NCBI GenBank assembly: GCA_964036045.1
Contig: OZ038392.1
Span: forward strand, 31,251,087-31,315,086
Length of the DNA stretch: 64,000 bases
Direction of reading: 5' to 3'
From: Eutreptiella sp. 'Long Island Sound 2002'
Taxonomy: Eukaryota; Euglenozoa; Euglenophyceae; Eutreptiales; Eutreptiaceae
Shown: positions 34,339-45,603 of the stretch, in pieces
Position numbering within the stretch: position 1 is the stretch's first letter
Layout of the letters: each line of letters starts with the position of its first letter
The notes under the pieces: model-generated
What the model saw: only the letters and a program-made list of their open reading frames with translations
The model's database searches: none
Told to the model about the DNA's origin: nothing
Translations under genes and position numbers: made by a program

Positions 34339-36649
34339 GAACCTGAAGACGCTTCTCCCAAGTCAGCCGACTCCACGTCCACGTCCACGAGCACGTCCAC
34401 GGACACCGTATCGGAGCATTCCTCACCTGCTTGCAGCGGCTGATCCGGCTACGTCTGCGGCTGTTGATCCGGCTGCGCCTGTGGCTGTTGATCCGACTCC
34501 AACATCAGCCCTGCGTCCACCGCTCCCGGTAGCCAACGAGGCTCACTGAGCTGGGCGCTGTCCAGCTGAGCATCTGCCTAGTACAGCCGAAGCCCATCAG
34601 AGTTGGGCATGACTGCCCAACGGCCGACGGGCTCCAGCTGGCGCCCAGGCCCGAAGAGGGCCCGGACGGGCAGGTGGGAGCAGGGGAAGGGGATGCGGGT
34701 GTTGGTGAGGGGAGGAGGGATGCAAGGAGGCGGAGTGCCGGAGAAGGAGAGCGGAGAGTTGTAGATCAACTCAAGAGTGCATGCACGAGATGGAGATGCG
34801 AGAGATGCACCGGAAGTAGAAGAAGAAGAAGAAGAAGGAGGTGGCATCTATGGCGGCGCCAGAGCCGCGGGGTGGCACGTTTGCCAACTGAGGCAGCGGT
34901 GGTACTGCCGGGGGTGCCGGTGCTGGTAGTGGCAACATCACGCCCGAAAAGGGCACGGGCTGGGACAAAGACCGTCCACTGGGGCAACGGGTGCAGGAGG
35001 AAGTTTGGGGTAGGGTTTGGCTGGTTTTGGTAGGGGCTTGGGCTTGGGCTTGGGCTTGGGCTTGGGCACGCCTTTACTGGTCGACTTTCTACGGTCCATG
35101 ACTTCCTTGTAAAATAAGCTGTAAAACCATACAAGTCACGGCACTACTGTCAGCAGTAGGGTATCGTTTAAGGTGCCGGAACAAGAGTTTGCGGCACTCT
35201 AACCAACTGTCCCGCACGAACTCAAGAACCCAAACCAACAAAAAGACCAAAAGAAAGACACAGAGCAAGACAGAGAAGAGGGGAAGAGAAGAGTGTGAGA
35301 GACCCGGGGGGAGGATATACGACAAAAAATTTTATGAAACCCACGCTGAAAACAGCTAACTCCGCCAGCGAGGTTCTGGGTAGCTAGGGGGCCAGGTCAC
35401 TGTAACCACGGGTAGACGCCTACGCACCCAGGTACTAAGCGAACGGTGAACGCCGAGTGGGAATGGTGTACAGTGACATCCTTTACTCCTTGTGACATCT
35501 TTTTCACCTTGTGCGAATCAATCATTTCATTCCCTTCTCACCAATGAGCGAATCAGCACGCGCACGCTGGCCTCCCTGAGCAGTACAGCGGCCACCCTGG
35601 CAGTGCGGTGACTACACCCTGCCAAGTGGATCTAAGGACGCTCGCAGGATGACAGCGATTTTGTTAAACAAGCACATAAACCACGACGCGATCTGTGCGA
35701 TGCTAACGAAGGTCCACCTCAGCAACTTGCCCGTACCAGTACCTTTACTACGAGAGTGACGGAGCACGAGGGAGAGACGGATGAGTACCAAGTACCTCTA
35801 CTACAGCTATCTGCAGACTGTGTACAAGAAGATTAACTTGACTGCCTGCAGCGACAAGGACATTGGGATCAACGCGTGGAATTCAAGGTACGCGCTACGC
35901 AAAGCTGCTGAAGGACGTGTCAGACGCCTCCACGCCTACGCAACGAACAGATCATGCAGATGAAGGAAGGCGCGCGCAAGCAGCTTGACTTAGCACGACC
36001 CCAAACCACACGCGCAACTCACATGCGCTATTCCAGAGCACGTAAGGTCTGACCACAAACAAGAAATGGGTATAAGGATATGCGCATGCATGTGGTGAGC
36101 CCATCTAAGGGTTATATTTTTTGCGACGCACGCAAAGGACTTGCAGCGCTGCAGGGGGGGAGTTAGATGGACCCACTGAGGCCGTTTCTTTTTGAGAACA
36201 TACCTATTTATATGAGCATTCAGTTATTAAGCTGAACTCTGGTAGTGAATTTCCTACTTTAAACCAGATCCTGATCCAGATCCCAGAATGTACAGCATGA
36301 TGCTGCGAATCCAAGATTGTCCTACATGAACAGTGAAGATGAACAGTAAATCAGAAGAATGATTGAAGATGATGGTGACAGGCAGATTCCCAGAGGTCTA
36401 ATTGTTCATAATCAGATCATGATGCAGAAATGACCTGATGGGTCATGATGGGGCACATGAATGGCTCCATGATGGCCAGTCCTACTGAGTGGGCAGTTCA
36501 AGAGATAAAGGTCAGAACTGAACTTTGGTGATAGTAAAAGGCCCACAAACCACAGAAACATATCTTTTTCATGTATTTTATGCTCTAAAGACGTGTGCAT
36601 ATTTTTGGGTCTTTGTGTAGCCTTTTATGCCATTGACCTACAATCAAGG
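34339..36649 (+). other. presumed 3' flank of the Ty3 copy 2; LTR not resolved
   Basis: Downstream of the chromodomain stop lie short simple repeats (gaagaagaa near 34,820; cttggg repeats near 35,035-35,070). A purine-rich gcaggggggggagttagatgg at about 36,150 could be a polypurine tract. No matching LTR pair was found in the window. No gene is supported. Confidence 0.4.
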
Positions 36650-36708
36650 GTGGACTTTCATCAGCAAGTTTGATCCTGAATTTTTGCTTTGTGCTAGGGT
36701 GTAAGGCA
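36650..36708 (+). repeat. direct repeat flanking the Ty3 fragment, right copy
   Basis: Partner of 33,262-33,331; see there. Sequence to its right does not resume the LIM domain. Confidence 0.9.
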
Positions 36709-37770
36709 GAAATCTTTCTGCCAGTGTGTGGTGTGCGAAACCTACTTTCGCGACCCGTGTCTTCCGCAACCCGTCCCGCGTTCGTTCGTTTGTTCCCGTT
36801 GCCACTCCGCTGTTGCCACACCTCTTGGGGACGATTGTGCTTGGGACAAGGCGGCGGATAAGCTACGCCAACTTGTGAAGCCAATGTCATTGGGCTATCG
36901 CCTTGGTGTGGGTGGCGAACTTCGGGATTGGGCTTCTTTGGAGGGCAAGAAGATTCTTGAGTTGCCTAAGGAGGTCGGGGATCTCTTCTTCGGTGTTTTT
37001 TTCTCCGGTGCTTGCATCTTAACCATGCGTGACACATTGGCGGAAGTTTGCCGTGGCAAGCTACATGCGCAAATCGCTTGGTTCCGGGGTCTAGTGACAT
37101 GGTTGTTCACTAGTGGCGGTCTTCACTTTCTTTGCATTTGCACTGTGTAACATGCTTGTTTCGCTAAGGCTTTCTTTGAACGTATCCCCAATTCTAGCGT
37201 GGAAGAGGTATATGTGCAACTCCACAAGATTGCTAACAAGTTGGAAATGTATGCAAATGATGTCCAACTGGCCTTCCATTGTGATGCACGTGGATTGCGA
37301 TGGTGTGTTGTCTTCTGCCGGATGTATAGGCGGTGGCTCCATTATACTAAGTCAGCCAGGAGGAGCCACTTGCATCCCCGAGTTGTGTGAGGAGCAAAGG
37401 CTCCATTGGGCGTGTGCTCCTGCCGAGAACGTGTTGATTGAGTCATACTTTGGTGTGCTCACAGAAACACTCAACGTGAGTGGTCCCGGTGTGCACCCTC
37501 CGAGAAGTGCCATGGTTGCGGCGGCACGGCACAATGATGTGTTTGATGTGCCTATGCTGGAACAGGATGCCGAAGCCATTGTTGCAGAAGCCCTAAGGCT
37601 CGAGGCAGACACCGAGACACGCCAGTTACTGCAAGCGCACACGCACAAAAAGCGACGGGCAAAACACATGGTGGTTGCTGCCTACGAACGTCCTACGACG
37701 GAAAGTGGATGAAAAACGCACACAAAAGGCTGAAAAAGAAGCGGAACAGGTGGCTGAGCGGATGGGTGGT
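36709..37770 (+). pseudogene. unidentified coding remnant with Cys-x2-Cys pairs
   Basis: Three adjoining frames have protein-like composition. The first (36,709-37,150) has CVVCETYF and FVCSRCHSA, a possible zinc ribbon, then helical sequence (GKKILELPKEVGDLFFGVFF). The second (about 37,150-37,260) includes AKAFFERIPNSSVEEVYVQL. The third (37,290-37,710) includes ESYFGVLTETLNVSGPG and a run of acidic and alanine residues, and a lysine/glutamate-rich coil seems to continue in yet another frame. At least two frameshifts separate them. It could be a decayed transposase or host gene; I do not recognise it. Confidence 0.35.
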
Positions 37771-38159
37771 TGAGGTGCACCGGCATCACACCAAAGCACC
37801 CAGCCCCGGAAGCCGAACCCAAAATGTGTTGTGGTGCTATTGCTTTGTTTCATGTGTGCGCTTTTTGCGCATCCATCGGTCGTTAGATGACTTGTTCATG
37901 AGCCGGTAAGCCCAAGATATAGCGAAAACAAGGTTCCACAACCCAACCCTACCAGATGGCTGTGCAAACAACAACTTCTCAACCCCGGAAATTGAAACAC
38001 TTTATTCTTGTAAAAAGCCCCTTAGAACTAGCTCAACAATGTGTGAATATGGACATTGGACAATTCCGACAAATTTTACAATCAAAACACCCACGTGGAA
38101 AAGAATACCGTCCAAATTTTAAAATTTTGATTTATTATCTTGGTTGGAGCCCGAAGGCA

Positions 38160-38300
38160 AATAATTAATTAGTTTTGGTACTTTTGGATTTTTTTTTGTA
38201 GTAGTTTTTTTTACTATCTGGAGGCCATAATTAACTAATTTGTGGAATTAATTTTTTCTGTGTTCCATTTTTTTTGCCCACGTAGGTTTTCAGCATGGTT
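38160..38300. repeat. A+T-rich dispersed repeat, left copy
   Basis: aattaactaatttgtggaat, then taattttttctg and gcccacgtaggt, resembles 45,648-45,730 in the same orientation. The two copies bracket a 7.5-kb block of elements. Confidence 0.4.
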
Positions 38301-38630
38301 TTTGGCAAAACGGCTTCCTAGTCACCTGGTTCTCGTTCTGGGCAGCTCCACACAAAATCATTTTTCCATTCACAACTAAAAGGCGTCGCAAGAAGGCATG
38401 CACGGAATAATCTCATCGAACCACTTTGCAACACAATTGCTGATAGAAAATGTTAATGCAGCCAAGGCATGGGCAGCCAATTTTTCAGACAAACCACTGC
38501 ATCGTCAGTGGGATGTCACAGCCCGCACACATGGGCTGCCGGACACAAAACTCTGAAAGTCTGATACAATACGTGGGTTTCTGCTTCTTGTCTGTGTGTC
38601 ACATGCACGCACAGAAAGTCATAACCGATT

Positions 38631-39068
38631 TTATATGTCCATCCCACAAAGAACAAAGGACTTCGCAGGCAATGAAGTGAATGACGTACTGAGCCATGCA
38701 GTTTGCAATTTGGCCGTGGGCACGAAACGGCGGACCACATTGTTGCCATCTTGCTGAAACTCAATATCATATTTGTCATTCCCATGATTTTTTAGAACCT
38801 TCGCCCTAGCAGTAGTCCCGTTGCCCCGGGTGTACAGCACACTCCACCTTCACACAAGAAAACCAGCAAGCTTAGGGGCACGCTTTGGGGCAGGGGCATG
38901 ACTGGCCTTCGGTCGCTTGGGTGCCGGCTGTGCATCAGAGGGCCTGTGAGCCCGCTGCAACAGCGGGTTCGCATGCCCTTCCAGCAGTCCCAGCCTTTGC
39001 AGCTCACTTTTTGAGGTGGCATTTACCTCTCCAGTAAGAAAAAGTGCTTTTCCAATGCTTTGAGGCAT
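38631..39068 (-). CDS. hypothetical fragment with Tudor/SH3-like segment
   Basis: Two overlapping minus-strand frames. The upstream one (39,068-38,850) contains GKALFLTGEVNATSKSELQR and a basic tail. The downstream one (38,840-38,631) has ARAKVLKNHGNDKYDIEFQQ and FVPTAKLQTAW, the strand pattern of a Tudor-like domain, similar in style to the ORF at 10,608-11,483. It may be exons of an element-borne gene. Weakly supported. Confidence 0.25.
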
Positions 39069-39109
39069 ACTCTAGTTGTATTAGAGATGCACTGAGCTTT
39101 CAGGCATTT

Positions 39110-41684
39110 CTATCTTAGTATTGGTCCCACCAAAAGTGGTGATAACACATTTTGACCTATGGAACCAAACACCCAATAAGGATATGGAGTGGTCACCTCG
39201 AACCCCTTGTTCTGCAGTTTGCGGGCCATCCTCATGAAACGGCTCGTCTTCTTAGGGTTGCCGTCATCACCACCTTCATGCTCACGCTTGGCTCCTTGTT
39301 CTTGCTGGGCCTGCGTTTGTGAGCGTGTGGTAGGACCAGACTGCCCTCCAGAGGGCTCGGAGTTCCCCCGTGGATTAGGGTTGGGGTTGCCTCCGTTCTT
39401 GTCCTTATTCTTGTTGTCCTTGTCTGGCTGGCGGTTAGCGCCTCCTCCTCGTCCACCTTGACCCTTGTCTTGCCCTTGACCACGTCCTTTCGACTTGCCC
39501 TTGCCGGAGTCGCTGCCTTTGCCTTTGCCTCCACCTTTGCCTGAGCCTTTGCCAGGATCTTCACCCTTAAGCTTCGCCGATAGGCGTTGCTTATGGTAGC
39601 ACTCATCCTCGTAGTGCTTCCGCTTCCCGCAGAATGCACACGTGATGGTGCACCTATAATGATCCGGCAGCTTCGCTTTGGCGCCGGTGTTCTTCTCGTG
39701 CTGCTTCCCCTGGACTACGAAGCAGTCTCGCGGCTCGCAGTCAGGGGCGTGCTGCAGGTGGCCCTGCTCGTTCTTGGCATCACACCAGAATAGCTCCTTA
39801 ACGTTCTCCATGATACGGGCGTGGGCCTGTTTGGGGGTAGTCCCCTGCCCAGGTCGGGACCCTTGGTACCCTTTGCCATGGCCTCCAGAACCTCCACCAC
39901 CAGGACGGTAGTTGTTCAAGTGCTGGTCGCTCTCCTTCTCCGGCGCCAGCTCCAGGAGTAGCACGCATAGATCCTCGTAGCGGAGGGATCTAGCCTTGCG
40001 CTCCGCCGTCGAACAGCACTCGTCCCACAGCTCTCGAGGGAGCTTGGCCACCAACCAGAACAGCAGGTCGTCGCTGCTGTAGCAACCGGGCGTCAGTCGT
40101 CCAGCCTAGTGATCCAGGTCAGCCAAAAGCTGAGGAACCCTGCCAGGTTTTGGGGTTGTTGGGCAGCACGGGCAGGTTCTAGATCTCGGCCCTGATGGAG
40201 AGGTCGGTTTCGTAGGTCGGGTACTGCCTCTCCAAGGCAACCAACAAATCGGCAAAGGTGGCGGAGTTAGTCACGATCTGCCTGACCTGCTTCTCCAGGT
40301 ACTTGGTCTTGCAGCACTGCAGGAGCAGATCGCACTTGACTCGCCCACTAGCGTGGGTTTGGCCGGTCAATCGGAGAAACCGACCAAAATTCTCAGCGAA
40401 CTCGCTGAAGTCCTTGCCTGTGAACTCAGGCAGGTTCACCACGATCTTCGAGGTTGCAATAGCCTTCGCTTCCTGAGACTTGCGTCCCTCAGGGCGTCGG
40501 GTCTTCTTCTTCTTCTTCTTCTTCTTCTTCCCCCTTGGGTCCTCGGGGTCCTCCGGGTCATCGTCCTCCGAGGGCGAAGCAGAAGTCATCGACGGCGGCT
40601 CATCATCGGAGGGGTCTCCGCCTAGATCACTAGAGCCATAAGGCTCCACGTCCACCATTGCCCTCAAGGCTGTCAGCCCCAGCCGGTCTAGCTCGGCCCT
40701 CGTAGAGTTCGTCACGTGGCTGTAGGGCGGCTGGGCCGTTCTCGGTACGAAAGGACTTCTCGGTATCGCTGCAGGGGTCGGCATGGGTCGACTCCTCAGG
40801 CTCCCCATGGTGTTTGTCAACCCTGCCGCCAGGTGGTTGGCCTGTACTCGGTGGGGTGACATTCCCTCCGTGGTAGGTGACGCTTGGGGCGGTATCATCA
40901 GGGGCTCCAGTTTCTCTCGGATCTCTTGAGTGAGGTCGCCCACGATTTTTGAAGTGGCTCCTCGGAGCACCTCGTTGATCTCCGACCGCGTCAAGGACCT
41001 GTTGGAGGATCTCCCCGATCCTCTACTCCTGCCTCCAAGAGACTCAGGTCCTCTCCTCAACCCACTCAAGGTTGCATACCCAGGTGCATATCCGGGAACA
41101 TCCACATAGGTTCCAGTAGCGGGTAGTGGATTGGGATATTCAGCCGCATACCATCGCGGCGCAGAGCTGGAGGCCACCGGCTCACTGGCAGTAGTTGCCT
41201 CAGGGAGCGCAGTGGTAGGTGGGCCCATACCATAGGCGGGGTAGGGAAGCATGCCAGTAAAGCCTGTGCCCTCTGCCATAGGCGGGTTGGTTATGGGAGT
41301 GGGTGTTGCAGCGGCTGGGTCCGGAATTGGGAGTGTGGTGGTTATAGGAGAGGGTGATGCGTGGAGGCCAGAAGCGCTTGGTGCGCCTTCGAAGGTAGGG
41401 TCATTCGTCACTTCTTGCCCTTGTTCCTCTCCTTCGTCCGCTTCGTCTCCAGCATCCTTCTCGCTCTCTCTCTTCTTCTTCACAGGCTGAGTGACCACCT
41501 CCTCGACTGAGAGGGCCCTGAAGGCCGTCTGGAGACCATCCAACGAGTCCTCAGCCACTTCCACTGGCCCATGTAAGGGCTCCGAAGGTACAGCGCGAGG
41601 TCCAGGTCCAAGTTCACCAGGTGCTGGCCTTGCCGGTGCCTGAGGCGTTGTCTTCACGTCGGCGTCCTCTTTCGTTGTATCCAT
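39110..41684 (-). pseudogene. Ty3/gypsy-type Gag remnant
   Basis: From ATG at 41,684 a 501-codon frame gives a proline/serine-rich N-terminal region, a run of nine lysines near residue 395, and a capsid-like helical segment (FAENFGRFLRLTGQT, CKTKYLEKQVRQIV, LLVALERQYPTYETDL). It then meets an in-frame TAG (40,179), one frameshift and a second in-frame TAG (40,106). It continues as a 300-codon frame with WDECCSTAERKARSLRYEDL, a CCHC zinc knuckle CAFCGKRKHYEDEC and a glycine/lysine/asparagine-rich tail. Zinc knuckle, capsid-like region and basic tail indicate retrotransposon Gag, probably of the same family as the pol fragments, though they are not contiguous with it. Confidence 0.75.
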
Positions 41685-41784
41685 CTTTGTTCGCCCTTCT
41701 GCTTATATGTGACTGCTTGGCGCACTAGATGTACGGCGCGGGGTCGCCGCCGGTGCGCAGAGACAGTCTGCCTCTTGCTACCAA

Positions 41785-41981
41785 AAAAGTTTATAGTGGT
41801 TTCAACACTGTGTTTTTGCCTCACCTGCTGCTTGCTGCTCGTGTAGGGTTTCCTGCTGCTTGTTTTTGAAGATGAAAAGCTTTTGTTTGCTGAAATACAG
41901 TCAATCCAGGATAGCCCAAGCCAGAGGTATGCAAGCAGTAGGAGAGGCAAAAACATAGTGTTGAAACCACTATAAACTTTT
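41785..41981. mobile_element. 197-bp foldback (MITE-like) with 38-bp arms
   Basis: The arms at 41,785-41,822 and 41,944-41,981 are reverse complements over 38 bases with one mismatch (core gtttatagtggtttcaacac). They enclose 121 bp. The left arm lies about 100 bp upstream of the Gag start codon. No clear target-site duplication is visible. It could instead be structured leader sequence of the Gag-bearing element. Confidence 0.7.
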
Positions 41982-41984
41982 CTT

Positions 41985-42285
41985 CTCCCAGACTACATAT
42001 GCTTGCATGTGCAAGAGGAGCAGGGTAATGCTCATAACCAAGATCTACTAGCATTTCAGACAGATTTGCTTTTAATGTCAAGGCGGGTGGCTTGGCAGCT
42101 TCTGCCACGCGCTCCCTCCTTGCAGCTTGCTTGGGCACGGCATTGACGTCCAAGTGATCTTCATTTCCCTCTTCATCATCCCCACCAATGTTGATAACAT
42201 TTGGTTCCGCTGGATCATCTTTGTCAGGGACATGATGAATCATCAATGTGCCATTCTGAAACTGTTCCCTTGCTGTTTGCCGCAT
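41985..42285 (-). CDS. short acidic ORF, possible transposase tail
   Basis: The open frame begins MRQTAREQFQNG and holds DKDDPAEPNVINIGGDDEEG. It lies downstream of the pogo-like transposase on the same strand and could be its displaced acidic C-terminus, separated by the SINE-like block. Its end is cut by the foldback. Speculative. Confidence 0.25.
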
Positions 42286-42412
42286 TCCTGTGACAAGTTA
42301 TATGCATGTAAAGAGTTGTGCCGGCGAAAAGGCTTCCTTATTAGCTCAAAAAAAATTTTTCCCTTGCTGGCTCTGAGCGAAAAAAAAGCAATTTACAGAA
42401 CGAAAAGGGTTG

Positions 42413-43030
42413 GTCGAATGGTTACAGTATTCAACTATAACATGCCAAAAACAGTTGTACCCTGGTTCAATTCCAGGTGAGGGTACTTTTTCGACCAAGA
42501 CCCAGTGCCAGACAAGGGTTTCCGGAAGTGTCGGGGGGTCGACTTGGCGCCACCGTTTCAATTCGCGGCGCTTTTTTTTTTCATGTGCACAAGAAAACTG
42601 TGCACTTTCGGAATATGCAAAAAGCGCCAATTGCTTGAACGCCATTTTTGAAAACCGGGGCCGTCTTTGGCCAGGGTAACCTGGAAAAATGACAAAACCT
42701 GCCCACAGTCCACAAGGGGGTTTTGGAGGTGTCGGGGGGGGGGACTTGGCGCCAACATTTCAATTCGCGGCGCTGTTTTTCTTCATGTGCACAAGAAAGC
42801 TGTGCACTTTCTGAATATCCAAAAAGCGCCAATTGCTTCACCGCCATTTTCAACCGGGGCCGTTTTTGGTCAGGGTCACCCAGAAAAATGACAAAAAATG
42901 CCCACAGTCCAAAACGGGGTTTGGGAGGTGTCGGGGGGGTAGCTTGGCGCCACCGTTTCAATTCGCGGCGCTTTTTTTTTCATGTGCACAAGAAAACCGT
43001 GCACTTTCTGAATATTGAAAAAGCGCCAAC
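42413..43030 (+). mobile_element. SINE-like repeat: tRNA-type Pol III boxes plus 200-bp units
   Basis: tggtcgaatgg (about 42,413) fits the A-box consensus and ggttcaattcc (about 42,465) fits the B box, spaced as in a tRNA. The flanks do not form a full cloverleaf acceptor stem, so it is tRNA-derived, not a tRNA gene. Downstream, units beginning gtgtcgggg start at 42,528, 42,729 and 42,928 (201 and 199 bp apart). Each carries caattcgcggcgct and catgtgcacaagaaa, and the third is truncated. The block sits between the transposase and the acidic ORF. Confidence 0.55.
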
Positions 43031-43149
43031 ACAAATGCCCCTCAAGTCTTGCACACCCATCCCAAACCCGACACTGGCCCTCAAGTCTTGCACCAGCCTC
43101 AAAGCGCTCCGCACACCAAACCTGGAGACCAACATTCCAAATAGCCGGC

Positions 43150-44850
43150 GCGTGCCCATGCGTCCAAGATACCCTTTTGGTTGGCAGACACATTCTCCAT
43201 GCCATCCTGGATCTAGTACAGCAGCTTGGGTTTGATCGTGGACATTTTCAAATCAATCGCAACAGCCGATGGTTGAACCCCGGCTCTCAGTTGGGCACAT
43301 GCTTGGGTGTGAACATATGCCTCTGCACTGCGCCTCGTCCAATTTTTGAAGGGGTGGTTGCCAGCCAAGTCCACGATGGGATATTGGCCAGTAGTGCCCG
43401 GCCAGAGCTGCACTGGGATAACTTTGGGATTGTTCTCCTTGACAGTTTGCCGAAATTTAGGCCCCTTTTGTGGTCCCCAGTTATCTTGCACACACAAGCC
43501 TTTGGCGGAAAGGCGGCCTAGCCTCTGCCGCTCCCCATCCAAATACGCATTGATCACATCGTAATGCTTTGCAGCCAGTGTTGCATTCGACCAACGATCA
43601 TATGTGTATTCCAAGTGCCAACCCTTTGAGATGAACTGTTGTGCGTTCTTTGGAAGTGTGCATTGTGGCGTGCCTTCCAATACCATCTATGGGACAATGT
43701 GTGGTGCACAGTGTCCTAAATTCGGCACAGTGTGCCCTCCTAGTGCATGCTCCTGTTGGCCCTTGACTACAACCTGTGGGTTTAATGCCACTCCACTTGC
43801 TGAAATCGCATAGTCAATGGTGACCATGCGCTTGTCGTCGTGTCCATGAGCAGGCACATGCGTTGAACCGCGAGCAGCGCGTCGAACTCCCCGTCGAGGA
43901 TAAATGTTAAGCCCAGATTGATCCCGACTGACCACCATTGATTGCGGGATGTCATAGTAGTCGGCAACATAGGCAATCCGTAGCAACACAATGCGGTGTT
44001 GCCGGACTGCTTCATCCGTAAGAGGGGCCGGCACAGAAGATGTTGTGGTGCGACGCATTGGGAGTTGCATTTTGTCTCGCATCAACGAGTTCAGCCAGGC
44101 GTCAGATAGTTTGAATCCCTTCACTAGGACCATTGGGTGTCTCTTTTCCAAAACGGCGAGACACTCGTTGCAAATTTCAGCGGTTGTGAATTCTAGCGCA
44201 GCCCCAACATGAGCGTCAATACACGTGACGATATCTCGCAAAGCCTCTGGTGTTGGAGACTTACTGGTACCTGAACCCAGTTTGCATTGCTGACCTTCTG
44301 CACATTTCTTTTGTTGCGTCCGAAAAGCGTTCATGTGGCTCAAGCGAAGATGGCCCATGGTCTTTGGGAATAGCATCGCTAAGAAGGAAACGGTTGCTGC
44401 ATCATTCCGCTTCTGCTCAGCAATGTCCAACACCGGGCCTTGCACATCGGGATGCCACTTACGATATTCCCTTCGCTTTCGAACAACCGGCCCTTGGGAA
44501 TGAAAACGGGACACGTTGAAAGAACCAACAAGACGGCCTGGAGCACGAGCTGGCCTCGGCAGTGTTGGTGCAGAAGGTACAGCAGCCGCGGAGACGGCTG
44601 TGAGGACAATGCGCCGACAAAATGTTTCAATGTCACGTTGCTGGAGGTCAGCAGCATACCGTTGAACAGCCTCCTCATGTGGAATAACATGGAAGTAAAA
44701 CAACATGGCGCAAGAATGCAACAGAGGGAGCGAAATAAGATCTGTGATAGGGTGCAGTGCAGTGCAGGTGCAATTCCTCAGTGATGAACCAGGCACTTCG
44801 TTGGACACAGTGGTACAGGTACGGGTAAGAGGCGCAGCACGACCAACCAC
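43150..44850 (-). pseudogene. pogo/Tc1-like DDE transposase with two in-frame TAGs
   Basis: Cut-and-paste DNA transposase. The frame runs from about 44,850 with a helix-turn-helix-like middle (AEICNECLAVLEKRHPM, FKLSDAWLNSLMRDK). The catalytic core has SRDQSGLNIYP (first Asp), HDDKRMVTIDYAIS and VVVKGQQ, as in DDE_1-type (pogo/jerky) transposases. An in-frame TAG (43,687) interrupts it. The frame resumes with GWHLEYTYDRWSNATLAA and VQDNWGPQK (second Asp), then a second TAG (43,213), then KGILDAWARAGY typical of the C-terminal end. No frameshift is seen. A 121-bp tandem array lies directly upstream. No terminal inverted repeats were identified. Confidence 0.8.
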
Positions 44851-44861
44851 ACTCTCATTGG

Positions 44862-45603
44862 TATCCGAGGGTTGATCCCAGCGGCATAACGCAAACTGGC
44901 ATCAGTATGCACTATGCAACGTATGCGTGTGACAACATCTCTTCACACCATAAGTGGTGATGGATTGAAGCAGTCTCATTCCTATCCGAGGGTTGATCCC
45001 AGCGGCATAACGCAAACTGGGGTCTGTATGCACTATGCGACGTATGCGTGTGACAACATCTCTTCACACCAGAAGTGGTGATGGATTGAAGCAGTCTCAT
45101 TCCTATCCGAGGGTTGATCCCAGCGGCATAACGCAAACTGGGGTCTGTATGCACTATGCAACATATGCGTGTGACAACATCTCTTCACACCAGAAGTGGT
45201 GATGGACTGAAACAGTCTCATTCCTATCCGAGGGTTGATCCCAGCGGCATAACGCAAACTGGCATCTGTATGCACTGTGCGACGTATGCTTGTGACAACA
45301 TCTCTTCACACCAGAAGTGGTGATGGATTGAAGCAGTCTCATTCCTATCCAAGGGTTGATCCCAGTCTCATTCCTATCCGAGGGTTGATCCCAGCGGCAT
45401 AACGCAAACTGGGGTCTGTATGCACTATGCAACGTATGCGTGTGACAACATCTCTTCACACCAGAAGTGGTGATGGATTGAAGCAGTCTCATTCCTATCC
45501 GAGGGTTGATCCCAGCGGCATAATGCAAACTGGGATCTGTATGCACTATGCGACGTATGCGTGTGACAACATCTCTTCACAACAGAAATGGTGATGGGTT
45601 GAA
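44862..45603. repeat. 121-bp tandem array (six units)
   Basis: Units starting tatccgagggttgatcccag begin at 44,862, 44,983, 45,104, 45,225, 45,375 and 45,496, exactly 121 bp apart except for a 29-bp partial duplication at 45,346-45,374. Units differ at only a few positions. 121 is not a multiple of three, and the ORFs across it are artefacts. It abuts the 5' side of the transposase. Confidence 0.97.

Noticed and set aside
42413-42485. A functional tRNA gene
   Set aside because: The A and B boxes fit, but the acceptor and anticodon stems do not pair. A tRNA-derived repeat head is the better reading.
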